Source: Candidula unifasciata (taxonomy: Eukaryota > Mollusca > Gastropoda > Stylommatophora > Geomitridae). Taken from it: a DNA stretch of 64,000 bases. The translations under genes were made by a program, and so were the position numbers. Of the stretch, positions 11,371-22,999 are shown one piece after another (positions within the stretch are counted from its first letter, which is position 1; each line of letters starts with the position of its first letter). Below the pieces are notes generated by a model. The model saw nothing but the letters and a program-made list of their open reading frames with translations, searched no databases and was not told the DNA's origin. The stretch lies in contig CAJHNH020002057.1 of NCBI GenBank assembly GCA_905116865.2, positions 1,332,144 to 1,396,143 of the forward strand. Reading direction: 5' to 3'.

Positions 11371-14300
11371 CTCTTCTTCTTCTTCTTCTTTTTCAATCCT
11401 TCTGTCAGAAAACTTATATCAGGAGGCCGGTAGCCTTTATGAAAGCTATCGTGCAATCCATATCCTCTCGTGTACCATACAGTTTTGTCTTCATTGTGGT
11501 TGGAACAGGCCAGATTGTGTCTCTGTTGTCAGCATACAGTTGACAGTGTTGGAGCACATGCTCAGCATTTTCAGGTGCCACGCTGCAGGGACACGTCTCC
11601 GTATTTCCTACACCGAAAAATTTGAACATATGTTGACAAAATCTGTTGTGCCCTGTCCTTAGTCTGAATATAATAGACTGTCCCTCTCTAAAGAGGCGAT
11701 GAAGTGAGTCTTGGGGAGAAAATCTGTTGTGGGTATCCAGCCACCTTTCTTGGATACTAGATTGTATTAGTGTTTTCATCTCTTGGTGGGTTAAGTCGCT
11801 ATTTGGTTGTACCATGTCACTGCCGCTTCTGGCCAATCTGTCCGCTATTTCATTGCCTTCCAAGCCACAGTGACCTGGAATCCACTGCAGTACAGATTGT
11901 TCTACTGAAGAGCCTAAGTAAATCAGCTGTTGCGTCAAGTCTACAAACTGAGTGTCTTTTGGGTTAACAATTGCTTGTAGAACTGACATAGCATCAGTCA
12001 GAAAGACCACTCTGCTATATTTGCTGTGCTGTTGTCCATTCAGGACAGAACATGCAGCCAGAAGTGCTTCTGCCTGTGCTCTGTAATTGGAGGAATATGA
12101 ACCTGTTGGTACAGCTTGGTTGATTTTAAAACCATTTGGGCATTCTATGTATATTCCTCCTCCTCCGTCTCTTACTGCTCTCTTGGCTGAACCATCTGTA
12201 TACACTCGAATCCAACTCTGGTGTGGGTAAAGTCTATTGATCTCTCCTTCTGTAGTTGATTTTATATCAGTGCTGCTCATTGATGATTTGGAGGAGACCC
12301 CTGTTACAGTGGTTCTGACTGTTGGTAGGCTATCCCTAAGCCAAGCGGGGCAGTCGTTGTAAGGTTTAAGTGGAACATTTGGTATTATGGGAGGGAGTTT
12401 AAGGACAGCGAGCTTGGCATTTGCGTTCTTAATAAAGCAAGTTCTCTTTAGTCTAGCCTTCTGGGGTTTCTGCAGTCAACTGTACATGGGTTGTTCTTGA
12501 AAGTAGTGGTATTTGGAGAGCTGGGTGAGGATCTTTGTGTCTCTCCTATCTTCCAGATTATGGAGACTAGTAATTGTTTCCATATCTGATATGGGCGTGG
12601 AGCGCATTGCCCCTGTCATAATACGGAGAGCATGCTTTTGGATCTTTGAGACTTTCTGAAAATTTGATTTAGCTGCTGTGCCCCAAGCAGCTATTCCATA
12701 TTCTAGTGTTGGCCTCACATAGCCTGTATAGGTCCTCTTAAGGACATTGAGGTTTGCCCCCCAGTCTGTTCCAGCTAACTTCCTCATCAGTTGTGTTCTC
12801 TTGAGTCCCTTGCTCTGTGTCTTTTCTATCTGTTTTCTCCATGTGAGTCTTGAGTCAAAAGTTACTCCTAAATATGACGGTGAGTCATCATGTATCAGTG
12901 CCTGGCTGCCATATCTAAGTGAAACTTTCTGGGGTTTGGTAGAGAGACTGAAAATGGTGTGTGCTGTTTTGGCCCCATTTACAGGCATGTACCAGCTATT
13001 GGACCACCTCTCTAGAGTTCCGAGGGATTCTTGAAGCCTTGTCTGTGCTTTTTCAGTGTCCTCCTCTGAACTCAGTAGCGCCAGATCATCGGCATACATA
13101 ACGGCTTGAACTCCATTACAGAGGGTTGATTTTATGTCGTTAATGTAAACTAGGAAAAGAATTGGGGACAGAACTCCGCCTTGTAGAACTCCATGTGTCA
13201 TTGAGACTGATCTGCTCCTTGAACCCTGTATCTTGACTCTTGCAGATCGATTTTCAAGATATTTTACGATCCACCCAAGCATGTGATGGGATATTCCACT
13301 TTCAAGTAGCTTTTGTTTCAGCCCATTTTTCCACACTTTGTCGAAGGCCTTTTCCATATCCACCCAGACTGCAATAGTGTGCTTTTTTTCCTGGAATGCA
13401 TCTTCAATGTGTTGAGCAATAAATGTAATTTGGTCTTCTGTTGATCTGCAACGTCGAAAACCTGCCTGTTCCTCCATTAGTTTGAAGTTTTTCTCTAGGA
13501 ACCAGGTCAGTCGGTTGTTCAATAATCTTTCAAATAGTTTGCACAGACAGCTAGTGAGGCTGATGGGTCTGTAGCTGTCTGCGTTGTTCTTCGGCTTTCC
13601 TTGTTTCAGGATTACGAAGATTTTAGACTTCCTCCAGGCTGGAGGAACTATACTAAAAATCCAGCTGGCATTAAAGATGTTTAATAATTTCTTTTTGGCA
13701 CTTAGACCCATGTGTAGTAACATATCATTCGTGATTTTATCGGGGCCAGGGGCTTGGTTGGATTTCAGCTGGTTGAGTCCTGTGTTAAGTTCACTCATTG
13801 AGAATTTATCTGTCATGATGCTCTTTGCTGGTTTACTCTTGCTGGCCTCCTCGAGTTCTTTTATTCTTTGTACTACCTCATCTTCTCTGGACTTTTCTAT
13901 ATTAATATCACTAACAGATTTAAACTGATTTAAAAGGATATTTGCAGCATCGTTTCCAGATCTGATCTCATTGCCCTCATTTATTACTATTGGATTGGCT
14001 TGTTGGGCTTCTCCATTTAGACACTTGACTAGTTTCCAGAGTTTGGACCCATCTTTTTCAAAACTTAGGCTCTTGGTTTTGTCTTGCCAGCTCTTCCTAG
14101 TTGCTTGAAGTGTTTCTTTTTTTAGTTTAGCTTCTGCTGCTTTGTAAGCAATGTTGTTTTCTACCGTTGGGTTGCTTTCTACTCTATCTCTTGCTTCTGA
14201 GAGAGTTTGGTGGAGGTCTTAAATTTGTTGGGACCAAAATGGGATGTAATCTTTCCTTGAACCCCGAGGTATGGTTTCTTTGGCTGCTTTTAATATAGCT

Positions 14301-15470
14301 TCTGTAAACTCTTTTACTGATTTAGCAACCTGACTTGATTTGCCGTTTACATTTATCGAGTATACATCAGCAAGGTTAGCAAAACTGTTCCAGTCAGCTT
14401 TCTTGTAATTCCAACGAGGGGGCGGCATCGAATGAAGGCCTCTCATATTTAGAGCAGAAATCAGGATCGGTCGGTGGTCACTACCTGCTAGTTGGCTGAG
14501 CACCGTTTTGTGTATGTTGCTTGCCAAGTCTGACGTGGCAAATGTTAGGTCTGGGCGGCTGGTTGAAAGCCATCTCCTGGAGAAAAAAGATGGGGAGTCA
14601 TCTGGTTTGTTGATTAGCTGGAGTCTGGCATATGTCTGTCAGTCCTCCACTTCTTCTCCTCTCTCGTTGAGCTGTGTATATCCCCAGCTTGGAGAGCAGC
14701 TGTTAAAATCTCCTAGAACGATACAGTTATCTGGGATTCTCATGTTGTATAGTGAGAGTTGTTTGCTTGGCGGGCAGTAACAATTGTATAATACAATTTC
14801 CTTGCCTGCAATGTTAAGCCTGACACCCATGATCTCAGACTCCTGTTTTGTGTCCACTGTAAGACTAGCTGCTGGGATGCTGTTTTTTACTAGGATGAGG
14901 ACTCCTCCCTTGGGACCATTTTCTCTGTCCTGTTTGAAGCACTGGAAGCTTCTAATACAGAATCTGTGCTTTTCTGACAGGTGTGTCTCCTGTATACAGG
15001 CAATATCAATGTTTCCTTCCGTAAGTTGTTTTGTGAGTGCAGCTTTTTTGTTGCGGACTCCCTCTGCATTCCATTGTAGAATCCTCAGAGCGTACACGTC
15101 TTCTTCGTCCATCTTGTCCCTCTGATAGATTTATAATCTAGGCTGTTTTTCTAGCTTTGCGAGTGGTGACGTTGTACAGTTGCCACTTTTAAGGTAGGGC
15201 TCACCGTGATATGGTTTCATTGAAGTGTTAAAGATTAAACACCACAGTCTTCATTCCTGCTAGGGTTTTCTGACATTCAAGAAGGTATGCGTGACGTCAT
15301 GTTTGTGGGAAAATATTCTCCCACACTATCTGTGCCTTTCGACCTGGCGTCTCCGTCTTCAACGTGCTTTTCTTTTAGGATGTGCTTCCTTAGCCCGTAA
15401 CCAACCAAGGCCTGACCACGGGGCAGTGGTAGTTTAGTTTCAGAGTATCCTTCTCATAGGTGAGCCGCTG
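11371..15470 (-). mobile_element. I/Nimbus-type non-LTR retrotransposon, nearly full ORF2
   Basis: Minus-strand element ending 3' in a (GAA)n tract (11371-11394). ORF2 carries AP-endonuclease, reverse transcriptase and RNase H, the domain set of the I superfamily; Nimbus of a freshwater snail is an established relative with the same layout. No ORF1 was recognised upstream, so the copy is probably 5'-truncated near 15.2-15.5 kb. It lies in an intron of gene 2, in the same orientation as the gene. Confidence 0.8.
11414..15112 (-). pseudogene. Retrotransposon ORF2: endonuclease - reverse transcriptase - RNase H
   Basis: A single reading frame of about 1233 codons from ATG at 15112 to 11414, interrupted only by three in-frame stops (codons ending at 14639, 14219 and 12476), with no frameshift seen. 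Endonuclease: ILQWNAEGVRNKKAALTKQ, IQETHLSE, GDFNSCSPSWG and GSDHRPI. Reverse transcriptase: APGPDKI, YRPISLTSCLCKLFE, WVDMEKAFDKVW, LQGGVLSPILF and YADDLALLS. RNase H: YTDGSAKR, EALLAACSVL, TDAMSVLQA and WIPGHCGLEGNEIADRLA. A C-terminal Cys/His cluster (CPCSVAPENAEHVLQHC) resembles a CCHC-type finger. The few lesions imply relatively recent inactivation, though stop readthrough or assembly error are alternatives. Confidence 0.85.
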
Positions 15471-15505
15471 TCCCCAGCTATCGAGTCCCACCTACCCGGG
15501 GAAAA

Positions 15506-15661
15506 TACCTAATTAAATTTTTAACGGCATCCTGTGTTGGCGTGGCAGCGCTTCACCAGTCCGGTTGTATGCCACCGTGTGTATACCTAATTAAATTTTT
15601 AACGGCATCCTGTGTTGGCGTGGCAGCGCTTCACCAGTCCGGTTGTATGCCACCGTGTGTA
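15506..15661. repeat. 78-bp perfect tandem duplication
   Basis: The 78 bases from 15506 (TACCTAATTAAATTTTTAAC...) are repeated immediately from 15584. I see no difference between the copies, so it is recent, or an assembly duplication. Confidence 0.92.
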
Positions 15662-15927
15662 CGCCCACAGGACAATTACTGTCTAAAATGCCATAAATCC
15701 ATGGGGCCAGGTGAAACACAATCGGGCCTGTTCTTTCTTCCCACACATCCTATAATTCTGGTTAACTCTAAAACATTAGAGAAAGAGAAAGAAGCAGAAG
15801 TGATCTGAAGTCTTGATCAGTATTTATCAAAAAAAATATACAGGGTGTTCACGTCTATGACCACTTGATCAGACAGGCAAGCCTGCTAGCTAAGTCACTA
15901 AAAAAGATGGATTTTTCATATTTACAT

Positions 15928-16048
15928 ATTCAGAGTCATTATTTGTCATAGTTCATTCAGAGTCATTATTTGTCATAGTTCATTCAGAGTCATTATTTGT
16001 CATAGTTCATTCAGAGTCATTATTTGTCATAGTTCATTCAGTCATTAT
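15928..16048. repeat. 27-bp tandem repeat, about 4.4 copies
   Basis: Unit of the form ATTCAGAGTCATTATTTGTC plus 'atagttc', repeated exactly, with the last copy shortened. Confidence 0.92.
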
Positions 16049-16080
16049 TTCAAAACTAGTTTAAAAGATAGAGAAATTAC

Positions 16081-17480
16081 TCCATGAGTGGAAAGTCTTT
16101 ATTAATACCCATTTTTAAGAAAGGAGACAAGCATAAATGTGAAAATTTTAGAGGAATATCACTTTTATCTACAAGCTATAAGATACTGTCGGCGGTACTG
16201 CTTAACAAGCTTAAACCATATGTCAGAGACATATTGGGAGATTACCAAGCACATTCATTTTACGGCAAATAGCAGAGCAAAAACCAGGAATACAGAAGAG
16301 ATGTGCATAATGTTGTTATGGATTTCAAAAAGGCGTATGACAGTGTACACAGAAACAGTTTATGGAATACTATGAATGACTTTGGAATACCAAAGAAGTT
16401 TATCACCATGACCAAACTATGTATGGAAGACACTTATAATATAGTAACATATAAAGGCAGAAAGTCAGACCCTTTTAAAATATCTGGTTTAAAGAAAGGT
16501 GCTGCTTTGTCTTCACTTCTGTTCAACTTGGCCCTTATCACCATGACCAAACTATGTATGGAAGACACTTATAATATAGTAACATATAAAGGCAGAAAGT
16601 CAGACCCTTTTAAAATATCTGGTTTAAAGAAAGGTGCTGCTTTGTCTCCACTTCTGTTCAACTTGGCCCTGGAGAAAATTATGAGGAAATCGAAACAAGA
16701 GTGTACCATAGGAGAAACTACAAGAATACTTGGATAAGCAGATGGCATTGATATTGCTGGAGAAAACTAGAAACTGAAAAAGCACTGATTCTCTTAAAAG
16801 AAGCTGCTCACAAAATGAGACATAAGACAGGGAAAGGATATAAACTCCAGCCACGTACAAGTCAATAATATGAAACATCAAGTGAATGGAAACACATAAG
16901 TACTTGTGTGCGAACTTCAACTGCTCCAACATGCTGAGAGAAGAAATACAATCTAGAATATAATGTGGAAATAAAGTATACTATGCCCTTCACCATCTGC
17001 TAAAGTCAAAGTCTCTATCTCACAACACCAAAATCAAAATATATAAAACGATAAGACTAGTTATTTTATATGGCTCTGAAACTTAGAGCATAACTAAAAG
17101 AGATAAAGCCTTATTACAAATTTTCAAATACAGTCTTCTGACGAATCTTTGGACCCATCAAAGATACAAACAGCGGTGAATGAAGAGTGAGAAGCAACAA
17201 TAAAATTCATAATCTGTTTAAATAACCACTGAACACTGGCATCAAGAAAGCTGATAGATTGAAATGGCTGGAGCATGTTGAAAGAAAGATGACAGAAAGG
17301 TAAAAACTATACATAAGGAAGCTGTATGGTTGTAGACCACGAGGCAGACCAAGAAGACGGATAGATAACGTCCAAACAGATGTGCAAACACTTGGTGTCA
17401 CCTATTGGAAAGAGAAAGCCAACCAGAGAGATGAGTAGAGAGGGTGATATCTGCAGCAATGAACCTCAAGAGCTTGGATT
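16081..17480 (+). mobile_element. RTE-like LINE fragment with an internal duplication
   Basis: Pieces of one reverse transcriptase: IPIFKKGDKHKCENFRGISL, then VVMDFKKAYDSVHRNSLW, GLKKGAALSPLLFNLALE (B-motif-like region), and a C-terminal tail near 17330-17460 (RPRRRIDNVQTDVQTLG). Frames change between pieces (near 16265 and beyond 16740), so it is a dead copy. Within 16303-16737 a 135-bp block is present twice in frame (see findings). Confidence 0.75.
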
Positions 17481-17499
17481 GCTGAAGTAAACACATAAA

Positions 17500-17790
17500 A
17501 ATTTCATCAATCAGCAAGTCCTTTACAGAACATGGCTCTCTTCACGGCACACCTGAAAGTATCCCTTCCCTTAGCCAGCTCTCCGGATACACGTGCTTTC
17601 AATGTCAAAGAATCTTCAATGTCCTGTATCCATCTTCGCGGTGGTTGACCCCTTCCACATCTTCCACAAACTGCACCCTCTATCACTGTCTTTGCAATGC
17701 CACCATGATGCTTGATGTGGCCAAAATACTCCAACACTCGGGACAGTATGCTGTTTATGAGCCAGTTCTCCTCGATGTTCAACTCATTTA
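17500..17790 (-). mobile_element. LINE C-terminal fragment, opposite strand
   Basis: Minus strand reads EYFGHIKHHGGIAKTVIEG and GRGQPPRRWIQDIEDSLTLK, then RDTFRCAVKRAM. This is the characteristic post-RT tail of CR1/RTE-like elements ('FGH..R......GRP..RW.DDI'). It abuts the plus-strand LINE, so two independent insertions meet here. Confidence 0.65.
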
Positions 17791-18303
17791 GAATGTCAAT
17801 GTTTTTCCTCTCCTTGATCCATGGTATTCTAAGAATTTTTCTGCAACATTTTAATTCAAAAGCTCCAATCTTTTACCTCAGTGGCAAATACAAATGGGGC
17901 AACGAAATAACTGCCTTCATTCATTCTGACCAAGAAAACAGGTCTTTTGTTGTGACAGCCATATTAAGTAATGTGACATATGTTTATTTAGAGGTCACCA
18001 TGCCCCCACCCCCCCCCTCCCCCAACAAAGATTTTCTACCCCAAATAAAAGAAACACACTATGTAGTTGCAGACAGTACTAAAGCTGTTATATAGGCATA
18101 ATGGCAATGCTCAAAGAGACTGTGTCAACAAAAACTGTGTCATCAAAAGAGTTAAAACTATCTACTTTACTGCTTACAGAACACAGATCTGTCTCGATTT
18201 ACCTCACTGTTTAAATGCAACAACTAAAGTTGAACTAGGTTTCTGTGATGTTACCTTACAGCAACTATGTTAAATGTTTTAAACAACAGCACACACAAAA
18301 TGT
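17791..18303. other. Spacer, nothing recognised
   Basis: C-rich run near 18005-18022. The 3' edge (18291-18303) is the left target-site copy of the adjacent SINE. Confidence 0.5.
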
Positions 18304-18547
18304 TAGTTGGCTCTGTGGCTAAGTCGACTGCGAACACTTTGTAATGCCGGGATGCCGGGTTCGATCCCAGCTGTGGGCCATACGCCTTGCGTTAGTTTCA
18401 AAAGTGGTATCAAGAAAGCCGACCGTCCAGAAAGCAATGGCAAACTACTGGACGTAAATTTGCCTAGAAAAACCACACAACAGCCAGGGGCTGTTGGGGT
18501 TGGCTCTGCAACGTCCTGTAAAGGATACGCAACTAACCTTAACCTTA
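18304..18547 (+). repeat. tRNA-derived SINE, family C, with 13-bp target-site duplication
   Basis: Head GGCTCTGTGGCTAAGTCGAC (A-box region) and GGGTTCGATCCCAGC (perfect B-box core), 3' end 'cgcaactaaccttaacctta'. ACACACAAAATGT flanks the element on both sides (18291-18303 and 18548-18560), which defines the ends. Likely transcribed by RNA polymerase III when active. Relatives are at 30885-31115 (minus), 38250-38420 and 40425-40560. Confidence 0.88.
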
Positions 18548-18560
18548 ACACACAAAATGT

Positions 18561-20160
18561 AGCTCAATAGATTTTTTTGCAATTTGTTACTAGCCTGTAA
18601 AAATGTGTGGTTTTTTTTTTTAAAAGGGTCCGTGACCCTTTTTTTATTTTTCTCTTCATTTTTGTATTTACGGGGTGAAAGGAATAATTCTGTTATGTTT
18701 TTGTTGACAACACTAATCTCAGGTGCTTTTTAAAGAGGTGTTTAATACGAGATCTCAATAACCTGTGTCGGAAGTGTTTGCTCCTAGCTACTTTATTTCT
18801 TGAAAACTGGTGACAGCTGAAAATTTTGATAAGAAAACAGGAAAAAAGGCAGAAAGAGACTAATCTAGAGGATAAGTCAGCGTCTGTTTTAGGACTGATG
18901 AAACGTGTCTATGACATTGTTCAGATATAGATAGGCAGAAGACAACTTTTAGGAATAAATGAACAAACTTTATGTTGAAAGGGTTTAAAACTGGGCACAC
19001 AGGCCTGTCAGACATTTCAGATCTGGCTTCAGAAAGAAAGAATCTGCAGTGGCTGCCACATCAAATGACTCAGCATACATGGCAATGTCCAGTGTGCAGT
19101 GATGTCGATTGTGCAACATAAAAAATAAACACATGGACAGCTTAGCTACATGAAAACCAGAACAAAATTACTGATCTTATTCAAGAAGCTAGAGAACTGT
19201 AATATAATCAGGGCTTTTTACTAAAGGAAAAAGGTGCTGCACTCACCACAAAGCATATATTACAACAGGGATAAACAAAATGTGGAAAAAAAAAAAGGTG
19301 TTGGAATACACACCCACCCCCCCCTCCCCCACCCACCAGAGAGAAAAAACGCCCTGAATATAGTGAGCCATGTTTATCCGAAAGGCACATGATGACTTAA
19401 TCATAAATGCGTCCAAGAATAATGTATCTTATGCAACAAATAGGTCAAACTTCTCTGCTAGGAATATCATCAATGTTCATTATTGCTTGTTGAGGAAATA
19501 AACATATACTTAATGCTAAGATCCATAGAAAACCGGAAAGGCTAACCCAGATGACAAATGCCTGCAGAAGTTGGATGTGTCTGCCGAAAGCAGCAAACAT
19601 CGCAGCCATGTTGTAACAGAATACAATGCATTTAAATCTTCGGATGAGCTCAGTAGAAGAAGATCCATGGAAAAGAGATGAAACAAATAAATAAACCATT
19701 TTCAATAGTTCACAAATTTGGGCATGCAGGCTCACTTAACATTTGGCCCCTGCAACTATTCATCTTTGTCATATTTGACATATTTATGTTAAAGTCATTT
19801 AGCAATGAATATAAGATTAATATTAAGCACAAAACATTTAAAAAAAAGACAGCCTCACCAGATGTATAACGATGACAGCAAGCTCAAAATGTTAAAAATT
19901 AAAATGCCCAAAGCAAGCTAAATATCAACAATCTAGGCAGATAAATAAAAATAATATTGCCAAGTTTTGAACAGGTTTTATCAAAGTCAATACATGCTTA
20001 TCAATTCTCAGTATATATCTCTTACAGCCAGGTTTTTTTTTCTGGTGGTAGGCAACGGTACACAGTACTGGCATCTTTTTTTAAGGTATCATTTTTTCAA
20101 CACTACTGCAATAGATACTTCATAGTGAGCACTGGCACCAGTTTCAGACAATTTTTTTTA
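18561..20160. other. Intronic DNA with scattered repeat debris
   Basis: About 19540-19690 ('cgcagccatgttgtaac...agaagaagatcc') resembles 27480-27575 and looks like the 3' UTR of an I-type LINE. 'Gggcacacaggcctgtcagacattt' (near 18992) and 'gggcatgcaggctcacttaacatttggccc' (near 19720) recur at 44255-44290. 'Aaaggtgctgc...accacaaag' (19230) also occurs at 4583. No exon identified. Confidence 0.45.
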
Positions 20161-20164
20161 AAAA

Positions 20165-20430
20165 CTGAGTTGCGAGTCTGACTCGTAATCCAAGATCCCG
20201 CGATTGAAACCCACTGTGGGCTGCGTGGATTTTTATCGTGGTATGGGACGTCGCAGGTCGACCCAGCCTCAAATAGGTACCAGGAAAGTCAAGACGGCCG
20301 GCGTAATGCTGACCATATTACCCACCGAGTGCCCATTGGTCTGTAAAAATATGGGTGCTCTTCCCATAAGTCCAATGCGCCTAAGGGCCTGTAAAGGGAT
20401 CTTTACTTTTTTTTTTTTTTTTTTTTTTAT
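20165..20430 (+). repeat. Family B SINE, plus orientation, with T-rich tail
   Basis: tRNA-like head (GAGTCTGACTCGTAATCC, then GCGATTGAAACCC), body with 'ggtcgacccagcct', 'cggccggcgtaatgctgacca' and 'attggtctgtaaaaatatggg', then 'ggcctgtaaagggatctttact' and a run of about 20 T. It is the reverse complement of the minus-oriented B copies (for example 45425-45695). Confidence 0.8.
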
Positions 20431-20549
20431 ACTTACAAGCACCTTTGACCCCTAGAAAACAGCCCAGCTTGTAGCCATCTGACTCTTATGAAACAACCAG
20501 TCACCACTAACCTTTCTTTTGAAAAGCATGCACTTCAATTATTGTGGAT

Positions 20550-20860
20550 CTCCCCCCCCCCCCCCCCCCCCCCCCGTGTGGGTTCCAGGGCTCTATTGTG
20601 GTGAAAATAAGAATAGACCCATTGTCTCCTCAAATGCATGTCGTAAGAGTCAACTAATTGGGAGCTCCCTTTGACGTCGAAGTGCATCTGCCTGAGAGGC
20701 AAGGAACCAATAGTCTGTACATAGATAAGTCAGATTTGTAAAACGGATGCACATGCAACACTCAGGTTCTGGAACAGGACTACAGTCCAGAAGTGGACAA
20801 ACAACCAGAACGTTCCACCTAAGTTTACAGCTGGTAAACGCAAAGAAGAAGAAGAAACTG
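20550..20860 (+). repeat. Family A SINE with (GAA)n tail
   Basis: Starts after a run of about 22 C with 'gtgtgggttccagggct', then 'agacccattgtctcc', 'gcatgtcgtaagagtcaacta', 'gcatctgcctgagaggcaagg' and 'acactcaggttctggaaca', ending 'agctggtaaacgcaaagaagaagaag'. Parallel to 31916-32206. Confidence 0.8.
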
Positions 20861-21035
20861 TGGAAAAGCTAGTACACATTTTTTCAATTATGATTATTAT
20901 AAAGTATAACTATTGATAAATGTCTCCAAATGAATCTTTTTATCCTAGTGACCTATAAACAAAAAAGCTAAGCTCTCCATTTTTCAGACATTTCCAGAAT
21001 GAAAAAAATCATCAGAAAACCTAACCATTTGACAC

Positions 21036-21071
<36 letters not shown>

Positions 21072-21207
21072 AAACAACTCACTAAATCAATTTATCATCC
21101 CAATTCTATACATAGTAAGGGAAGTAATCAATAAAAACGAATGTAGTATAGAATCAACTGATTTACATATCTTTGGGCCTGTAAACTAACTACAGTGTCA
21201 TACTTAC

Positions 21208-21273
21208 TTGACTGTGTGACCCCGATGCTCGATAATTGTTGTAGATAGTGGGGGAAATATGGCATACGAATTT
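21208..21273 (-). CDS. Candidate 66-bp exon of gene 2
   Basis: Minus strand: acceptor TCTATGTTTATAG and a consensus donor, TCAA/GTAAGTATG. The exon is open in the frame set by the previous exon: the shared codon gives Lys, then NSYAIFPPLSTTIIEHRGHT, then Val and two bases left over. The donor is the best splice site in this region. No domain recognised. Confidence 0.55.
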
Positions 21274-21394
21274 CTATAAACATAGACAAAAAAAAGTGCA
21301 CCTCTATAAATATCTTTAGTAAATTTAGTCATCCCCTGTCATCCTAAAAAAAAAAAAGATTTACAGAATCCCTGTCCCAATGTGGTATACAAAT

Positions 21395-21560
21395 TTGTCA
21401 CTTTGAAGCCCCACCCTGGCATCCGTCTGGAGCCCTAAATATAACTTTAAGTTAAAAAATGTTTATGAAACTTGCACCCAGGTGATTCTCATCTGAATGG
21501 TGGCACTTTGTGTCACCAGGCGGTTATGGCCGTGCAGTCCTGGTGGGTTGAATGTCAGTC
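21395..21560 (+). repeat. Family D interspersed repeat, fragment
   Basis: 'Gaagccccaccctggc', then 'gattctcatctgaatggtggcactttgtgtcacca' and 'gcagtcctggtggg' match 59365-59545 and 59947-60167. Confidence 0.65.
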
Positions 21561-21633
21561 CATTAATCACTAACACAGATCCAGATGCAATGAATTCTGT
21601 CAGCTAGACATCTCATAAACCTGTCTCTACTGC

Positions 21634-21850
21634 ACAGTGATCTCCAATCTCTTTTCAGGTCACGACCCCCACTGAGTAGATGACAAGACTGTCATGCCCC
21701 CTTGAGTATATGGCAAGACTATCACGCCCCACTTGAGTATATGACAAGACCGTCATGCCCCCTTGAGTATATGGCAAGACTATCACGCTCCACTTGAGTA
21801 TATGATAACACCATCACGCTCTCTTGTGTATAAGGCGAAACCGCAACACT
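21634..21850 (+). mobile_element. hAT-like MITE remnant with internal tandem repeats
   Basis: 'Cagtgatctccaatctcttttcaggtcacgaccccc' has the form of hAT terminal repeats of the CAGTGGTTCTCAACCTTTT...GGTCACGACCCC class. Units of about 30 bp ('tcatgcccccttgagtatatggcaagacta') follow, five to six diverged copies. No right end found. Confidence 0.45.
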
Positions 21851-22078
21851 CCCCCGACTCCCAGCAAAACACAATGTGATTAAAATAAAAAAAGAACTAT
21901 AGATTCTGCAATAAAAGACACAGACAGCAGGAATTATTTGGTCAGAATGTGTTCCTAATCTATAATTAAATGCCTGTATTATCATATTAATTAGATTTTA
22001 AACTGTGCATGCACAAACTGCTCATGGAAAATAAATTAAAAATATTCCTTTCTTTTTGTTTGTTTTATAAATAGTTTT

Positions 22079-22185
22079 AAAGTTCCCTTTTCACGCCTTT
22101 AAGCGCATCAGGCATATGGGAAGAGCACCCCATATTTTTACAGACCAATCGGCAGTAGGTGGGTAATGTGGTGGGTAAACCCTGA
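22079..22185 (-). repeat. Family B SINE fragment
   Basis: 'Cccttttcacgcctttaagcgcatcaggcatatgg' and 'acagaccaatcggca...gtgggtaatgtgg' are family B landmarks. The head half is lost. Confidence 0.6.
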
Positions 22186-22999
22186 TAAATACTTTTAAAA
22201 ACATTTTACTTTATTCATAATTAATCTCAAAGAATAATATAACGAATTATTACAAATACAATTGTGCTCAATTTCAAAATTGCTTGATGCTCCCTTGAGC
22301 AGCAGAGGCTGCAGTTAAGGGCTTAAGTCCTTGTCAACTGGTGTAGACGAGGGCACCACGGGTTGCCTCTACGGTGGGATACATTTTCAAATGTCACTGA
22401 CCAGCTACTGCCCTCAGGAAGATAATGTGAATAAAGAAAAGGATGCAGAAGGGATGAGAGCTGAGCGTCTAAGAAGAAACACACTAAAAACAATTGGGTA
22501 CTTAAATTTTATATGACCATATCTTGTCGATTTCATGGGGATCCCTAGGGGTTTCCCTGGACAGTACCATATTATGGGGTGTGGGGGAGTTAGGACTAGT
22601 ATTCAATGAATAGCGACTAATACTAAGCCTAAACCCTCTATACTTTGGGACGTTCTAGGGATTTCACTAACATTCGCTAAGCCGACAAGATGTGGTCGTA
22701 TAAAATGAAAGTATCGCAAATCTTGACAACAGCGGTCCAGAAATCCCATGCTATAACTGTGGAAGACTTCTTAACGCGGGCGGGTCTTGCTAGTCACACT
22801 TGCCATTGCCATAGGATGTGAGGGCCATGCTTTCTCATAGCGCAACAAAACATTATAGTCTGCAAAGACAGAAAGTTGCTAATCAATCTCCTTGATATTG
22901 AGGTCTTGGTATTCTAGACTGCAACTATGATCGGTTGAAAGGGAGAGAGGGGGTGGGGTGGGTGATCTACAATTTGAAATTTAAAAAACTCATACTAAC
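22186..22999. other. Spacer, nothing recognised
   Basis: About 22310-22390 has SINE-like wording ('gggcaccacgggttgcctctacggtggg') but no second copy in the window. No coding signal. Confidence 0.4.

Noticed and set aside
18304..18375. Functional tRNA gene
   Set aside because: A and B boxes are those of a SINE head; no complete cloverleaf acceptor stem, and the element continues into a repeated non-tRNA body. The same applies to the heads of families B, F and G.
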